From: DASQFQ01 sp038238015
GTDB lineage: Bacteria > Actinomycetota > Thermoleophilia > Solirubrobacterales > Solirubrobacteraceae
DNA: 26,362 nucleotides
Direction of reading: 5' to 3'
NCBI GenBank assembly: GCA_038238015.1
Contig: JBBRYA010000053.1
Location: 1-26,362, forward strand
Shown in pieces: positions 16,673-23,866 of the stretch. How positions within the stretch are numbered: position 1 is the stretch's first letter; the number at the start of each line of letters is the position of its first letter. Both the position numbers and the translations under genes were made by a program. Under the pieces are notes generated by a model. It saw only the letters and a program-made list of their open reading frames with translations, was not told where the DNA came from and made no database searches.

Positions 16673-18172
16673 ATGGAGCACTTCCGCATCGCCATCGTCG
16701 GCACCGGCTTCGCCGGCCTTGGCACGGCGATTCGCTTCAAGCAGGCGGGGATCGATGACTTCGTGGTGCTCGAGCGCGCCGGGGACGTCGGGGGCACTTG
16801 GCGCGACAACGCCTACCCCGGCTGCCAGTGCGACGTCCCCTCGCACCTCTACTCCTTCTCGTTCGACCTCAACCCGGGCTGGAGCCGTACGTTCTCGGGC
16901 CAGCCGGAGATCTGGGCCTACCTGCGCGACTGCGCCGAGCGCCACGGAATCCTCGCGCACGTGCGCTTTGTGCACGAGCTGACCGACGCCGCGTGGGAGG
17001 AGGATGAGCAGCGCTGGCGTCTGACGACGCCCCGCGGCGAGCTGACCGCGCAGGTCCTCGTCGCCGGCGTCGGCGCGCTGAGCGAGCCGTCGATACCCGC
17101 CCTGCCGGGCCTTGAGTCCTTCGAGGGCGCGAGCTTCCACACCGCCGAGTGGGATCCCGTCCACGACCTGACCGGCGAGCGCGTTGCGGTGATCGGCACC
17201 GGGGCCTCGGCGATCCAGGTCGTCCCCGAGATCCAGCCGAAGGTCGCCCACCTCGCGGTGTTCCAGCGCACCGCGCCGTGGATCATGCCCCATCCGGACC
17301 GCCCGCTGAGCGCGCGCGAGCAGCGCGCCTACCGGCGCGTGCCCGGCGCCCAGCGGCTGATGCGCACGGCGATCTACTGGGCGCGCGAGACCTTCGTGCT
17401 GGGGTTCATGCACCCGCGGCTCATGCGCATCCCGCAGCGGATCGCTAGCCGTCACCTCGCGCGCCAGGTGCCAGACCCCGATCTGCGCCGCAGGCTCACG
17501 CCGTCATACACGATGGGCTGCAAGCGGGTCCTGCTCTCCAACGACTACTTCCCAGCGCTCCAGCGCGACAACGTCGCCGTCGTCACCGACGCGATCCGCG
17601 AGGTCCGGGCCCGCTCGATCGTCACCGCCGACGGGACTGAGCACGCGGCGGACACGATCGTCTTTGGCACCGGCTTCCACGTCACCGACATGCCCGCCGC
17701 CGCGCACATCCGCGGCCGCGACGGCACGCTCGCCGAGGAGTGGAGCGAGCACGGCATGCAGGCCCACGCCGGCACGACGATCGCCGGCTTCCCGAACCTC
17801 TTCATGCTGCTGGGGCCCAACACCGGCACCGGCCACAACTCGGTCGTGGTGATGATCGAGGCGCAGATCGACTACGTGCTCGCCTGCCTGCGGGCGATGG
17901 CCGAGCGCGGCGTCGCGAGCGTCGAGGTCCGCCGCGAGGCCCAGGACGCCTACAACGCTCGCGTCCAGAGCGGCCTGCGCGGCACCGTGTGGTCGACCGG
18001 CGGCTGCGCGAGCTGGTACCTCGACTCCTCCGGACGCAACCGGACGTTGTGGCCCGGCGCGACGTGGCGCTTCCGCAACCGCATCCGGCGCTTCGATCGC
18101 GCCAGCTACCTCGCGCGCCCGCGCTCGGTGCCGGCGGCCCCCGCCGAGCCGGCGGTCCCCGCGACCGCCTGA
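16673..18172 (+). CDS. Flavin-containing monooxygenase, Baeyer-Villiger type
   Basis: 499-residue FAD- and NADPH-dependent monooxygenase that would insert oxygen next to a ketone or oxidise a soft heteroatom. Visible: FAD-binding GTGFAG (residues 10-15) in an N-terminal Rossmann fold, the GGTWRDNAYPGCQCDVPSHLY block typical of Baeyer-Villiger enzymes, the fingerprint F-x-G-x-x-x-H-x-x-x-W at F150-W160, the NADPH-binding GTGASA (175-180) and the later FGTGFH segment. The ATG at 16673 is chosen over upstream in-frame starts that would run into the tRNA. Its 3' end overlaps the convergent glycosyltransferase gene by 67 bases. The substrate (steroid, terpenoid, cyclic ketone) is not readable. Confidence 0.9.
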   Translation: MEHFRIAIVGTGFAGLGTAIRFKQAGIDDFVVLERAGDVGGTWRDNAYPGCQCDVPSHLYSFSFDLNPGWSRTFSGQPEIWAYLRDCAERHGILAHVRFVHELTDAAWEEDEQRWRLTTPRGELTAQVLVAGVGALSEPSIPALPGLESFEGASFHTAEWDPVHDLTGERVAVIGTGASAIQVVPEIQPKVAHLAVFQRTAPWIMPHPDRPLSAREQRAYRRVPGAQRLMRTAIYWARETFVLGFMHPRLMRIPQRIASRHLARQVPDPDLRRRLTPSYTMGCKRVLLSNDYFPALQRDNVAVVTDAIREVRARSIVTADGTEHAADTIVFGTGFHVTDMPAAAHIRGRDGTLAEEWSEHGMQAHAGTTIAGFPNLFMLLGPNTGTGHNSVVVMIEAQIDYVLACLRAMAERGVASVEVRREAQDAYNARVQSGLRGTVWSTGGCASWYLDSSGRNRTLWPGATWRFRNRIRRFDRASYLARPRSVPAAPAEPAVPATA

Positions 18173-19377
18173 TCGTCCGCGTCCGCGTAGCCGGCGGCCC
18201 GCGCCCAGCGCTCGAGCTCCCGCGCGGCCATGTCCGCGCCGTCGTGCTGCGCCGACCACGCCGCGACCGCCCGCGCGCGGGCGCGGATCCCCGGCGAGGC
18301 GAGCGCCCGCTTCACCGCCAGGCGAACGCTGCGCCGCCCCAGCCAGCGCATCGGGATGCGCACGCCGAGCCCGGCCCAGTCCGCGCGCGCGGCGTTCTCG
18401 GCCATGTCTCCGGCCGCCGGGCAGACCACGACGGCGCAGCCGTGAGATAGGGCGCGCACGAGCGTCCCGTGGCCGCCGTGGAGCACGACGACATCGCAGC
18501 GCGGCATCGTCTTGCCGTAGGAGAGCCAGGGGACCAGCACGGCGTTCGAGGGCACGGCAATCGGCGTGTCGGGCTCGCGCCCGTTGTAGGTGGCGATCAC
18601 CCGCACGGGCGCGCCGGCGAGCCCGGCGAGCGCCGCGCGCAGCAGGCGGTGCTCGGGGTCCTGGGAGGTGGAGGGGGCCACAAGGACCACCGGGCCCTCG
18701 CCCGGCGGCGGCTCGACGCGCTCGCCCGGTGGCTCCCACTCCAGCGGCCCGACCACGCGCTGCCACGGCTCCCAGGCGCGCGGATACTCGAGGTGGGGCA
18801 GTGTGCCGATCAGGGTCAGCTCGCGCGAGAGCGCCGTGTGCGCCCAGGGCAGCGGCGCGAGGTCGAGTCGGCGGCGGCACTCGTTGTACTCCTGGCGCCC
18901 GGTCTCGAGGCTCTTCTCGACCAGACGCCGCTGCGCCGTGCGCCACAGCGCGCGCCCGGCGGCGGTGCGCGGCAGCCGTGCGCCGATGGAGTAGACCGGG
19001 AAGCCGGGCTCGAGCTGCGGGTGGACATGGGGCACGAGCGAGGCGTAGGGCACGCTCTCGAGCTCGGCGGCCAGCGCCGGCGCGGGGGTGAGGATGTCGG
19101 CGACGGCCACGTGCGGAGCGAAGTCGCGCACGAAGGGCCGGATCTCGCGGGCGGCGCGTACCGCCGCCGCGTAAGGCTTGAGCGGCTTGCGCGGGGTGGG
19201 GAAGACCTCGTACTCGGGCGCCGTCGCGAAGGTCATTCCGGCCGCCTCGACGTCGGGCTGCCAGCGCCGCCAGGTCTCGAGGGCGACGTCGTGCCCACGG
19301 AGGGTCAGCGCCCGCCCGAGCGCCAGCATCGGGAACGCGTGGCCCGGATCGCCGAAGGCGCCCAGGTAGACCCGCAT
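18106..19377 (-). CDS. Glycosyltransferase, UGT/MGT (GT1) family
   Basis: 423-residue GT-B glycosyltransferase expected to move a sugar from a nucleotide donor to a lipid or small-molecule acceptor. N-terminal GDPGHAFPMLALGRAL is the acceptor-domain entry common to macrolide and sterol glycosyltransferases; the donor signature starts at H300 (HGGHGT), followed by ALSHGCAVVVCPAAGDMAENAARAD, which contains the donor-binding acidic residues. About 30 Ala/Gly-rich residues at the C terminus look disordered and are encoded in the overlap with the monooxygenase. The ATG lies 4 bases after the LLM stop, so the two minus-strand genes form an operon. Acceptor unknown; the neighbouring oxidoreductases could act on the same compound. 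Confidence 0.88.
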   Translation of the reverse strand: MRVYLGAFGDPGHAFPMLALGRALTLRGHDVALETWRRWQPDVEAAGMTFATAPEYEVFPTPRKPLKPYAAAVRAAREIRPFVRDFAPHVAVADILTPAPALAAELESVPYASLVPHVHPQLEPGFPVYSIGARLPRTAAGRALWRTAQRRLVEKSLETGRQEYNECRRRLDLAPLPWAHTALSRELTLIGTLPHLEYPRAWEPWQRVVGPLEWEPPGERVEPPPGEGPVVLVAPSTSQDPEHRLLRAALAGLAGAPVRVIATYNGREPDTPIAVPSNAVLVPWLSYGKTMPRCDVVVLHGGHGTLVRALSHGCAVVVCPAAGDMAENAARADWAGLGVRIPMRWLGRRSVRLAVKRALASPGIRARARAVAAWSAQHDGADMAARELERWARAAGYADADDQAVAGTAGSAGAAGTERGRAR

Positions 19378-19381
19378 CGGC

Positions 19382-20425
19382 TCAGGCGGCGGCGAGCTCG
19401 GCGACGTGCCGCAGCTGCACGCGCCGCTCGTCGAACGTCCAGGCCATCGGCGAGACCATGAGCGTCCCGACCCCCGCGTCGCGGAAGACCGCGAGGCGCT
19501 CGCGCACCACGTCGTGCGGACCGCAGAGCGACACCGTGTCGATGAGCTCGCCCGGGAGCGCCGCCATCGCCTCCTCGCGCTTGCCCTCGAGGTAGAGGTC
19601 CTGGACCTCCTTGGCCGCGTCCTCGAAGCCGTAGCGCTGGACCAGCGCGTTGTAGAAGTTCTGCTTGCGCGAGCCCATGCCGCCGACGTAGAGCGCGACG
19701 TAGGGCCGCATCGCGTCGCGGGCGGACTCGACGTCGTCGGTGACCATCACGTTGACCGTGGGGGCGATCTCGAAGTCCTCGAAGCCCTTGGCTCCCTCGG
19801 CCTTCGCGAAGCCCTCCTCGAGCAGCGGCCGGAACTCCGACAGGTGCTCGGGGGAGAAGAGGGTGGGGATCCAGCCGTCGGCGATCTCGGCGGCGAGCGT
19901 CGTGTTCTTCGGGCCGATCGCGGCCAGGAAGATCGGGATCTTCTCCTGCACCGGCGCGATCGTCAGCTTCAGCGCCTTGCCCGGGCCGTCGGGGAGCGGC
20001 AGCTCGAGCGTCTCGCCGTGGAACTCGAGCTTCTCGCGCGCGAGCGCCTTGCGCACCACCGCGAGGTACTCGCGCGTGCGCAGCAGCTGCCTCGCGAAGC
20101 GCTGGCCGTGCCAGCCCTCGGCCACCTGAGGGCCGCTCGAGCCGATGCCGAGCAGCATCCGCCCGCCCGAGAGCTGGTCGAGCGTCGCGGCGGTCATGGC
20201 GGTCATGGCCGGCGAGCGCCCGGGCATCTGGAAGATCGCCGAGCCGAGCTTGATCGTCGACGTCGCCTGCGCGAGCCAGCCGAGGATCGTCGCGGCGTCG
20301 GAGCCGTAGGCCTCGGCCGTCCAGACCGAGTCATAGCCGAGGCGCTCGGCCTCCAGCACCAGGTCGAGCTGCTCCTGCGCGGTGAGACCGAGGCCCCAGT
20401 AGCCGATGTGCAGCCCGAGCTTCAG
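19382..20425 (-). CDS. LLM-class (F420-dependent type) oxidoreductase
   Basis: 347-residue luciferase-like monooxygenase-fold protein, probably using coenzyme F420. Seen: SVWTAEAYGSDAATILGWLAQAT after strand 2, GSAIFQMPGRSPAMTAMTAATLDQLSGGR (the classic LLM block), LGIGSSGPQVAEGWHG and the AAEIADGW motif near residue 180. ATG, GTG and TTG starts in frame begin only at 20359, which would remove the first strand. Upstream the frame reads K-L-G-L-H-I-G-Y-W-G-L-G, a normal LLM N terminus, directly after a CTG at 20425 with the Shine-Dalgarno AGGAAG 6 bases before it. I therefore place the start at CTG. Operon with the glycosyltransferase (TGA, 4 bases, ATG). Substrate unknown. Confidence 0.87.
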   Translation of the reverse strand: MKLGLHIGYWGLGLTAQEQLDLVLEAERLGYDSVWTAEAYGSDAATILGWLAQATSTIKLGSAIFQMPGRSPAMTAMTAATLDQLSGGRMLLGIGSSGPQVAEGWHGQRFARQLLRTREYLAVVRKALAREKLEFHGETLELPLPDGPGKALKLTIAPVQEKIPIFLAAIGPKNTTLAAEIADGWIPTLFSPEHLSEFRPLLEEGFAKAEGAKGFEDFEIAPTVNVMVTDDVESARDAMRPYVALYVGGMGSRKQNFYNALVQRYGFEDAAKEVQDLYLEGKREEAMAALPGELIDTVSLCGPHDVVRERLAVFRDAGVGTLMVSPMAWTFDERRVQLRHVAELAAA

Positions 20426-20484
20426 TGCAAGCTTCCTTTCAGCGGTCCCGCGGTGCGACGGCGTGGCCTACCGTCCAGGAGGCC

Positions 20485-20979
20485 GTGAGAGCGCGCGACC
20501 CTATCACCAGGTTGAGAACCGCAATCGACTGCCTGCCGGAGGACACGCGGCGGGCGATGCTCGAGGGCATTCGCACCGCGCCGATCGTCGCCGGTGCCTA
20601 CACCGACAACCGCGGCGGCATCTGCCCGATGCTCGCCGCCCACCGCCACGGCGGCCGCACGAGCTTCATCTCCTTCGCCCGCGCGTGGGACGCCTTCGCC
20701 CGCGCCCGCCGCGTGCGGCGGGCCACCCGGCGCGAGCTGCGCACGCTCGAGCACCTGCTCGAGGCCTCGCTCGCCGCGGGGCCGGAGACCGACCTCGCCG
20801 CGGCGATCGCCGAGCACCGCGCGGCGCTGGACCGCCGTGCCGCCGACGCGCCGCCGGAGATCGTCGCGCGGCGCCTGCGCCCGGGGCGCGTGCGGCTGCT
20901 GCGCGCCGCTCAGCCAGAGGCCGACGCCCGCACGCCCTCGCTCAGGCGCGCGAACGTCTCGTCCTCGAGCCGCCCGTAG
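20485..20979 (+). CDS. Conserved protein of unknown function
   Basis: About 164 residues, no family recognised. The core (RLRTAIDCLPEDTRRAMLEG ... VAGAYTDNRGGICPMLAAHRHGG ... SFISFARAWDAFARA) reads like a conserved globular domain with charged helices, followed by two helical Arg/Ala-rich segments. No signal peptide or membrane segment. The start is uncertain: GTG at 20485 follows AGGAGG by only 2 bases, unusually close; GTG at 20425 is the other in-frame choice and would share bases with the CTG of the divergent LLM gene. The last 70 bases overlap the 3' end of the convergent HD-GYP gene. The motif YTDNRGGICPMLAAHRHGG gives it a recognisable signature for searches. Confidence 0.65.
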   Translation: MRARDPITRLRTAIDCLPEDTRRAMLEGIRTAPIVAGAYTDNRGGICPMLAAHRHGGRTSFISFARAWDAFARARRVRRATRRELRTLEHLLEASLAAGPETDLAAAIAEHRAALDRRAADAPPEIVARRLRPGRVRLLRAAQPEADARTPSLRRANVSSSSRP

Positions 20980-21665
20980 GCCTCGACGACCGCGGGATCG
21001 AACTGCGATCCCGCCGAGCGCCGGATCTCCTGGCGCGCCCGGCGCCAGGACACCGCGTCGCGATAGGGGCGGTCGGAGGTGAGCGCATCGAGGGCGTCGG
21101 CGACCGCGAACACGCGCGCGGCGAGCGGGATCGCCTCGCCCGCCAGCCCGTCGGGATAGCCCTTGCCGTCCCAGCGCTCGTGATGGTGGCGCACGATCAG
21201 CGTCGCCTCCTCGAGGAAGTCCACGTGGCGCAGGATCTCCGACCCGATCAGGGGGTGGTGCTCGATCAGCTCGAGCTCCTGCGAGCTGAGCGCGTCAGGC
21301 TTGAACAGCACCGCGTCGGGCACGCCGACCTTGCCGATGTCGTGCAGCAGGAACCCGAACTCCAGCTGCGGATCATCCGCGACGTCCATCCCGACCGCGC
21401 GGGCGATCGCCAGCCCGTAGGCGGCGACGCGCTCGGCGTGCTTGCCGGTGTAGGCGTCGCGCGCCTCGACGGCGTTGGAGAGCGCGCGCACCGTCGCCTT
21501 GTAGGAGCGCCGGAGCTCCTGGGCGCGCGAGCGCTCCCGCCGGTAGCTCGCGCGCAGGTCCGCCGCGTAGCGCTCCAGCTGGCGCTGGTGGGCGGCGGCC
21601 TCTCGCTCGGCCCGCTCGAGGCGGGCACGCAGCGCGGCGACGGTTTCGTTGGTGCTCGCGCGCAA
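20910..21665 (-). CDS. HD-GYP domain phosphodiesterase (putative cyclic-di-GMP hydrolase)
   Basis: 251 residues. Residues 1-60 are a charged heptad-like helix, probably a coiled coil for dimerisation; residues 62-240 are an HD-GYP domain: H108-D109 (LLHDIGKVGVP), H136-H137, H160-H162 (RHHHERWDGKGYPDGL, with GYP at 169-171) and D190/D194 (ADALDALTSDRPYR). These residues are those required for metal binding and cyclic-di-GMP hydrolysis, so it is probably active. No membrane or receiver domain is present, so the input signal is unclear. The start is TTG at 21665 with a weak GGGCAG upstream; no other start preserves the coiled coil. Confidence 0.88.
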   Translation of the reverse strand: MRASTNETVAALRARLERAEREAAAHQRQLERYAADLRASYRRERSRAQELRRSYKATVRALSNAVEARDAYTGKHAERVAAYGLAIARAVGMDVADDPQLEFGFLLHDIGKVGVPDAVLFKPDALSSQELELIEHHPLIGSEILRHVDFLEEATLIVRHHHERWDGKGYPDGLAGEAIPLAARVFAVADALDALTSDRPYRDAVSWRRARQEIRRSAGSQFDPAVVEAYGRLEDETFARLSEGVRASASG

Positions 21666-21729
21666 GGTACTGCCCTGAACGGATGCGCTTGCTGGATCTT
21701 GCGGCGATTTTCCGGGTTGGACGAAAGGT
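21666..21729. other. A/T-richer gap upstream of the HD-GYP gene
   Basis: This 64-base stretch between the SDR stop and the HD-GYP start is visibly richer in A/T than both flanks. It probably carries the HD-GYP promoter on the minus strand, but I see no -35/-10 pair with correct spacing and no hairpin. Confidence 0.35.
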
Positions 21730-22452
21730 CTACAGCGCCTCGTCGGGGCGCTGGAAGACGATCTCGGGGATCACGCAGTTCGGTGAGGTCTTCAGCACGA
21801 AGCGCACGGCCTCGGCGATGTCTGCCGGCTGGATCATCTGGTCGGCCGCGACGTGCTCCTTGACGAAGTCGGTCATCGGCGTGTCGACGAAGCCCGGGCA
21901 GAGCGCCACGGACTTGATCCCGTCAGGCGCCAGCTCCTTGTTCATCGCCTGCGTGAAGCCGATCACGCCGGCCTTCGTCGCCGAGTAGACCGAGAGCCAG
22001 CCCTGCCCCGACTTGCCCGCGATCGACGCCGTGTTGACGACCAGGGCGCCGCGGTGCTCGGCGCCCGCGGCGCGCAGCAACTCGGCGCACTCGCGGTAGT
22101 AGAGGACGATCGCGCGCAGGTTGACGGCGAGCTGCATGTCGATGCGCTTGGTCTGCGCTTCCGCGATGGGGGCGCCGAGGCCGACGCCCGCGTTGTTGAC
22201 CAGCACGTCGAGGCGGCCGAAGCGCTCGCGGTGGCGCGCCACGACGTTCTGGATCTCCTCCTCGGAGGCCATGTTGGCCGCGACGTCCTCGACGTCGTAG
22301 CCCGCGTCGCGCAGCTCCTGCGCGGCGCCGGCGAGCTTGTCGGGGCGGCGGGCGGCGACCGTCAGCCCGTGGCCCTCCTGCCCGAGCATGTGCGCGATCG
22401 CGAGCCCGATGCCGCTCGAGGCTCCGGTGACGATGGCGGCGCGGTCGGGCAT
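21730..22452 (-). CDS. Short-chain dehydrogenase/reductase
   Basis: 240-residue classical SDR using NAD(P)H. Cofactor loop TGASSGIG at residues 9-16, NNAG at 86-89, and the catalytic tetrad N111, S143, Y156 and K160 (YSATK). An Arg pair after strand 2 (AARRPDK) suggests NADPH preference. The C-terminal PGFVDTPM block is typical. The ATG at 22452 is chosen over GTG 22461 because AGGG then lies 8 bases upstream. It lies upstream of the HD-GYP gene on the same strand with a 64-base gap, and diverges from the secreted protease gene. Substrate cannot be told; reductase or dehydrogenase of a ketone/alcohol. Confidence 0.92.
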   Translation of the reverse strand: MPDRAAIVTGASSGIGLAIAHMLGQEGHGLTVAARRPDKLAGAAQELRDAGYDVEDVAANMASEEEIQNVVARHRERFGRLDVLVNNAGVGLGAPIAEAQTKRIDMQLAVNLRAIVLYYRECAELLRAAGAEHRGALVVNTASIAGKSGQGWLSVYSATKAGVIGFTQAMNKELAPDGIKSVALCPGFVDTPMTDFVKEHVAADQMIQPADIAEAVRFVLKTSPNCVIPEIVFQRPDEAL

Positions 22453-22475
22453 CGCGGGCACCCTACATTCCGACG

Positions 22476-23699
22476 ATGAGGATGCCCACCGCGATCGCGC
22501 TCGTGCTCATAGCCGCGCTGATCGGGCTGAGCGCCGCCAGCGGCGGAGGGAGCGGCGCCGCGAAGCCCGCGGCCAAGCCGGCGGCGACCCCCAAGCCGCC
22601 GCCTCCCGCCGATATCGCGACGATCGAGCGCCGGGTGGAGACGATCCGCGGGCTGCGCTACAAGCACCCACCGGTGCCCAGCGAGGTCACCCCGGCCCAG
22701 GCGCAGCGCGACGGCCTGGAGGACCTCGACGGCACCTACCCGCCCGCTCGCCGCCACGCCGACGAAGAGGTGCTCAAGCTGCTCGGCCTGATCGAGCCGC
22801 GCGTTGACCTGCGCCGGGTCTCGGGCACGCTGTTCGGCCAGGGCGTCGCGGGCTACTACGACCCGCGCACCAAGCGCCTGCGCGTGGTCAAGGGCGTCCA
22901 GACGACCAACCGAGTGCTCAACGAGATCACGCTCGCCCACGAGCTCAACCACGCGCTCGAGGACCAGCGCTTCGGGCTCGGGCTCGACGGCGCGTCGGGC
23001 TCGGATGACGCGAGCCTCGCGCACCTGTCGCTGATCGAGGGCACCGCGACGGCGCTGATGCTCGAGTACGCCACGCGCTACCTCGGGCCCGAGCAGACCC
23101 TCGGCGGCCTGTTCGCCTCGCTCGGGCAGGACACCGGCAGCCTGCCGCCCTTCATCGAGGCCCAGCTCGTGTTTCCCTACACCGAGGGTCAGCGCTTCGT
23201 GCAGGCGCTCTACCGCGCAGGCGGAGGCCGCTGGGCGGTCGTCGACGCCGCGCTGCGGTTCCGGCCGCCCGCGTCGACCGAGCAGGTGCTGCATCCCGAC
23301 GCCTACCTGCACGTCGAGCAGCCGCGCACGGTGCGGCTGCACCCGCAGCGGGTGCTCGGCAGCGGCTGGCGGCGCCTGGCGCACGGGACCTGGGGCGAGT
23401 GGGCGACGGGCGAGCTGCTGAGCGACACCGCGGCCGCCGCGGGCTGGGGCGGCGACCGCTACGAGCTCTGGCAGCGGGGCCGCGGCGCGTGCGCTGCCGC
23501 GCCCTGCGCCGACCGCGACGCGCTGATCATGCGCTGGCGCTGGGACACACGGCGCGACGCGCGCGAGTTCACGACCGCGCTGCGGGCGTGGGCGGCAGCT
23601 CGACGCGGCCCGTTGAGCCTGCGCTCAGGCCACGACGGGGTCACGCTCGTCCTGGCTCCGTCCGCCGGGCTCGCCCGCCGGCTCGCCCGCGGCGCTTAG
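22476..23699 (+). CDS. Secreted HExxH metalloprotease-like protein
   Basis: 407 residues. Residues 1-22 form a signal peptide or membrane anchor (MRMPTAIALVLIAALIGLSA), followed by a Lys/Pro/Ala-rich spacer to about residue 45, so the domain lies outside the cell. The zinc site is HELNH at 155-159 with E188 in LIEGTA as probable third ligand, a gluzincin-like layout. The preceding GVAGYYDPRTKRLRVV looks like a substrate-binding strand. The C-terminal third (RWDTRRDAREF ...) has no recognised fold. Two ATG codons (22476, 22482) could serve as start. It differs from the lipoprotein protease at 4984 outside the zinc site. Substrate unknown. Confidence 0.78.
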   Translation: MRMPTAIALVLIAALIGLSAASGGGSGAAKPAAKPAATPKPPPPADIATIERRVETIRGLRYKHPPVPSEVTPAQAQRDGLEDLDGTYPPARRHADEEVLKLLGLIEPRVDLRRVSGTLFGQGVAGYYDPRTKRLRVVKGVQTTNRVLNEITLAHELNHALEDQRFGLGLDGASGSDDASLAHLSLIEGTATALMLEYATRYLGPEQTLGGLFASLGQDTGSLPPFIEAQLVFPYTEGQRFVQALYRAGGGRWAVVDAALRFRPPASTEQVLHPDAYLHVEQPRTVRLHPQRVLGSGWRRLAHGTWGEWATGELLSDTAAAAGWGGDRYELWQRGRGACAAAPCADRDALIMRWRWDTRRDAREFTTALRAWAAARRGPLSLRSGHDGVTLVLAPSAGLARRLARGA

Positions 23700-23866
23700 A
23701 CCGCCGGTCCGTCGAGCAGCGCCATCGCGCTGAGCGGCGGCGAGCCCCGTCGGAGCCGCGTTCTGATCCGCGTAATGAGCGGCTTCTACATCTGTTCGGG
23801 AGAGCCCGACCGGTCGCCGCACTGCGCGGCGGCCGGTCCGGTCCACCAGAACATCGGGAGGTCGTC
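23700..23866 (+). promoter_or_regulatory. Leader region with a 13-bp hairpin
   Basis: The 167-base gap upstream of the secreted unknown protein. GACCGGTCGCCGC (23808-23820) and GCGGCGGCCGGTC (23826-23838) pair over 13 positions with one T-G wobble (23814/23832) and a 5-base loop. It ends 17 bases before the GGGAGG ribosome-binding site (23856-23861). With no T-run it is more likely a leader or mRNA-stability structure than the terminator of the protease gene. TAATGA (23773-23778) could be a -10 element, but no -35 is seen. Confidence 0.5.

Noticed and set aside
21666..21729. Flagellar-type sigma (FliA) promoter or cyclic-di-GMP riboswitch before the HD-GYP gene
   Set aside because: No TAAA-N15-GCCGATAA match at correct spacing, and 64 bases without a stem are too short for a known cyclic-di-GMP riboswitch.
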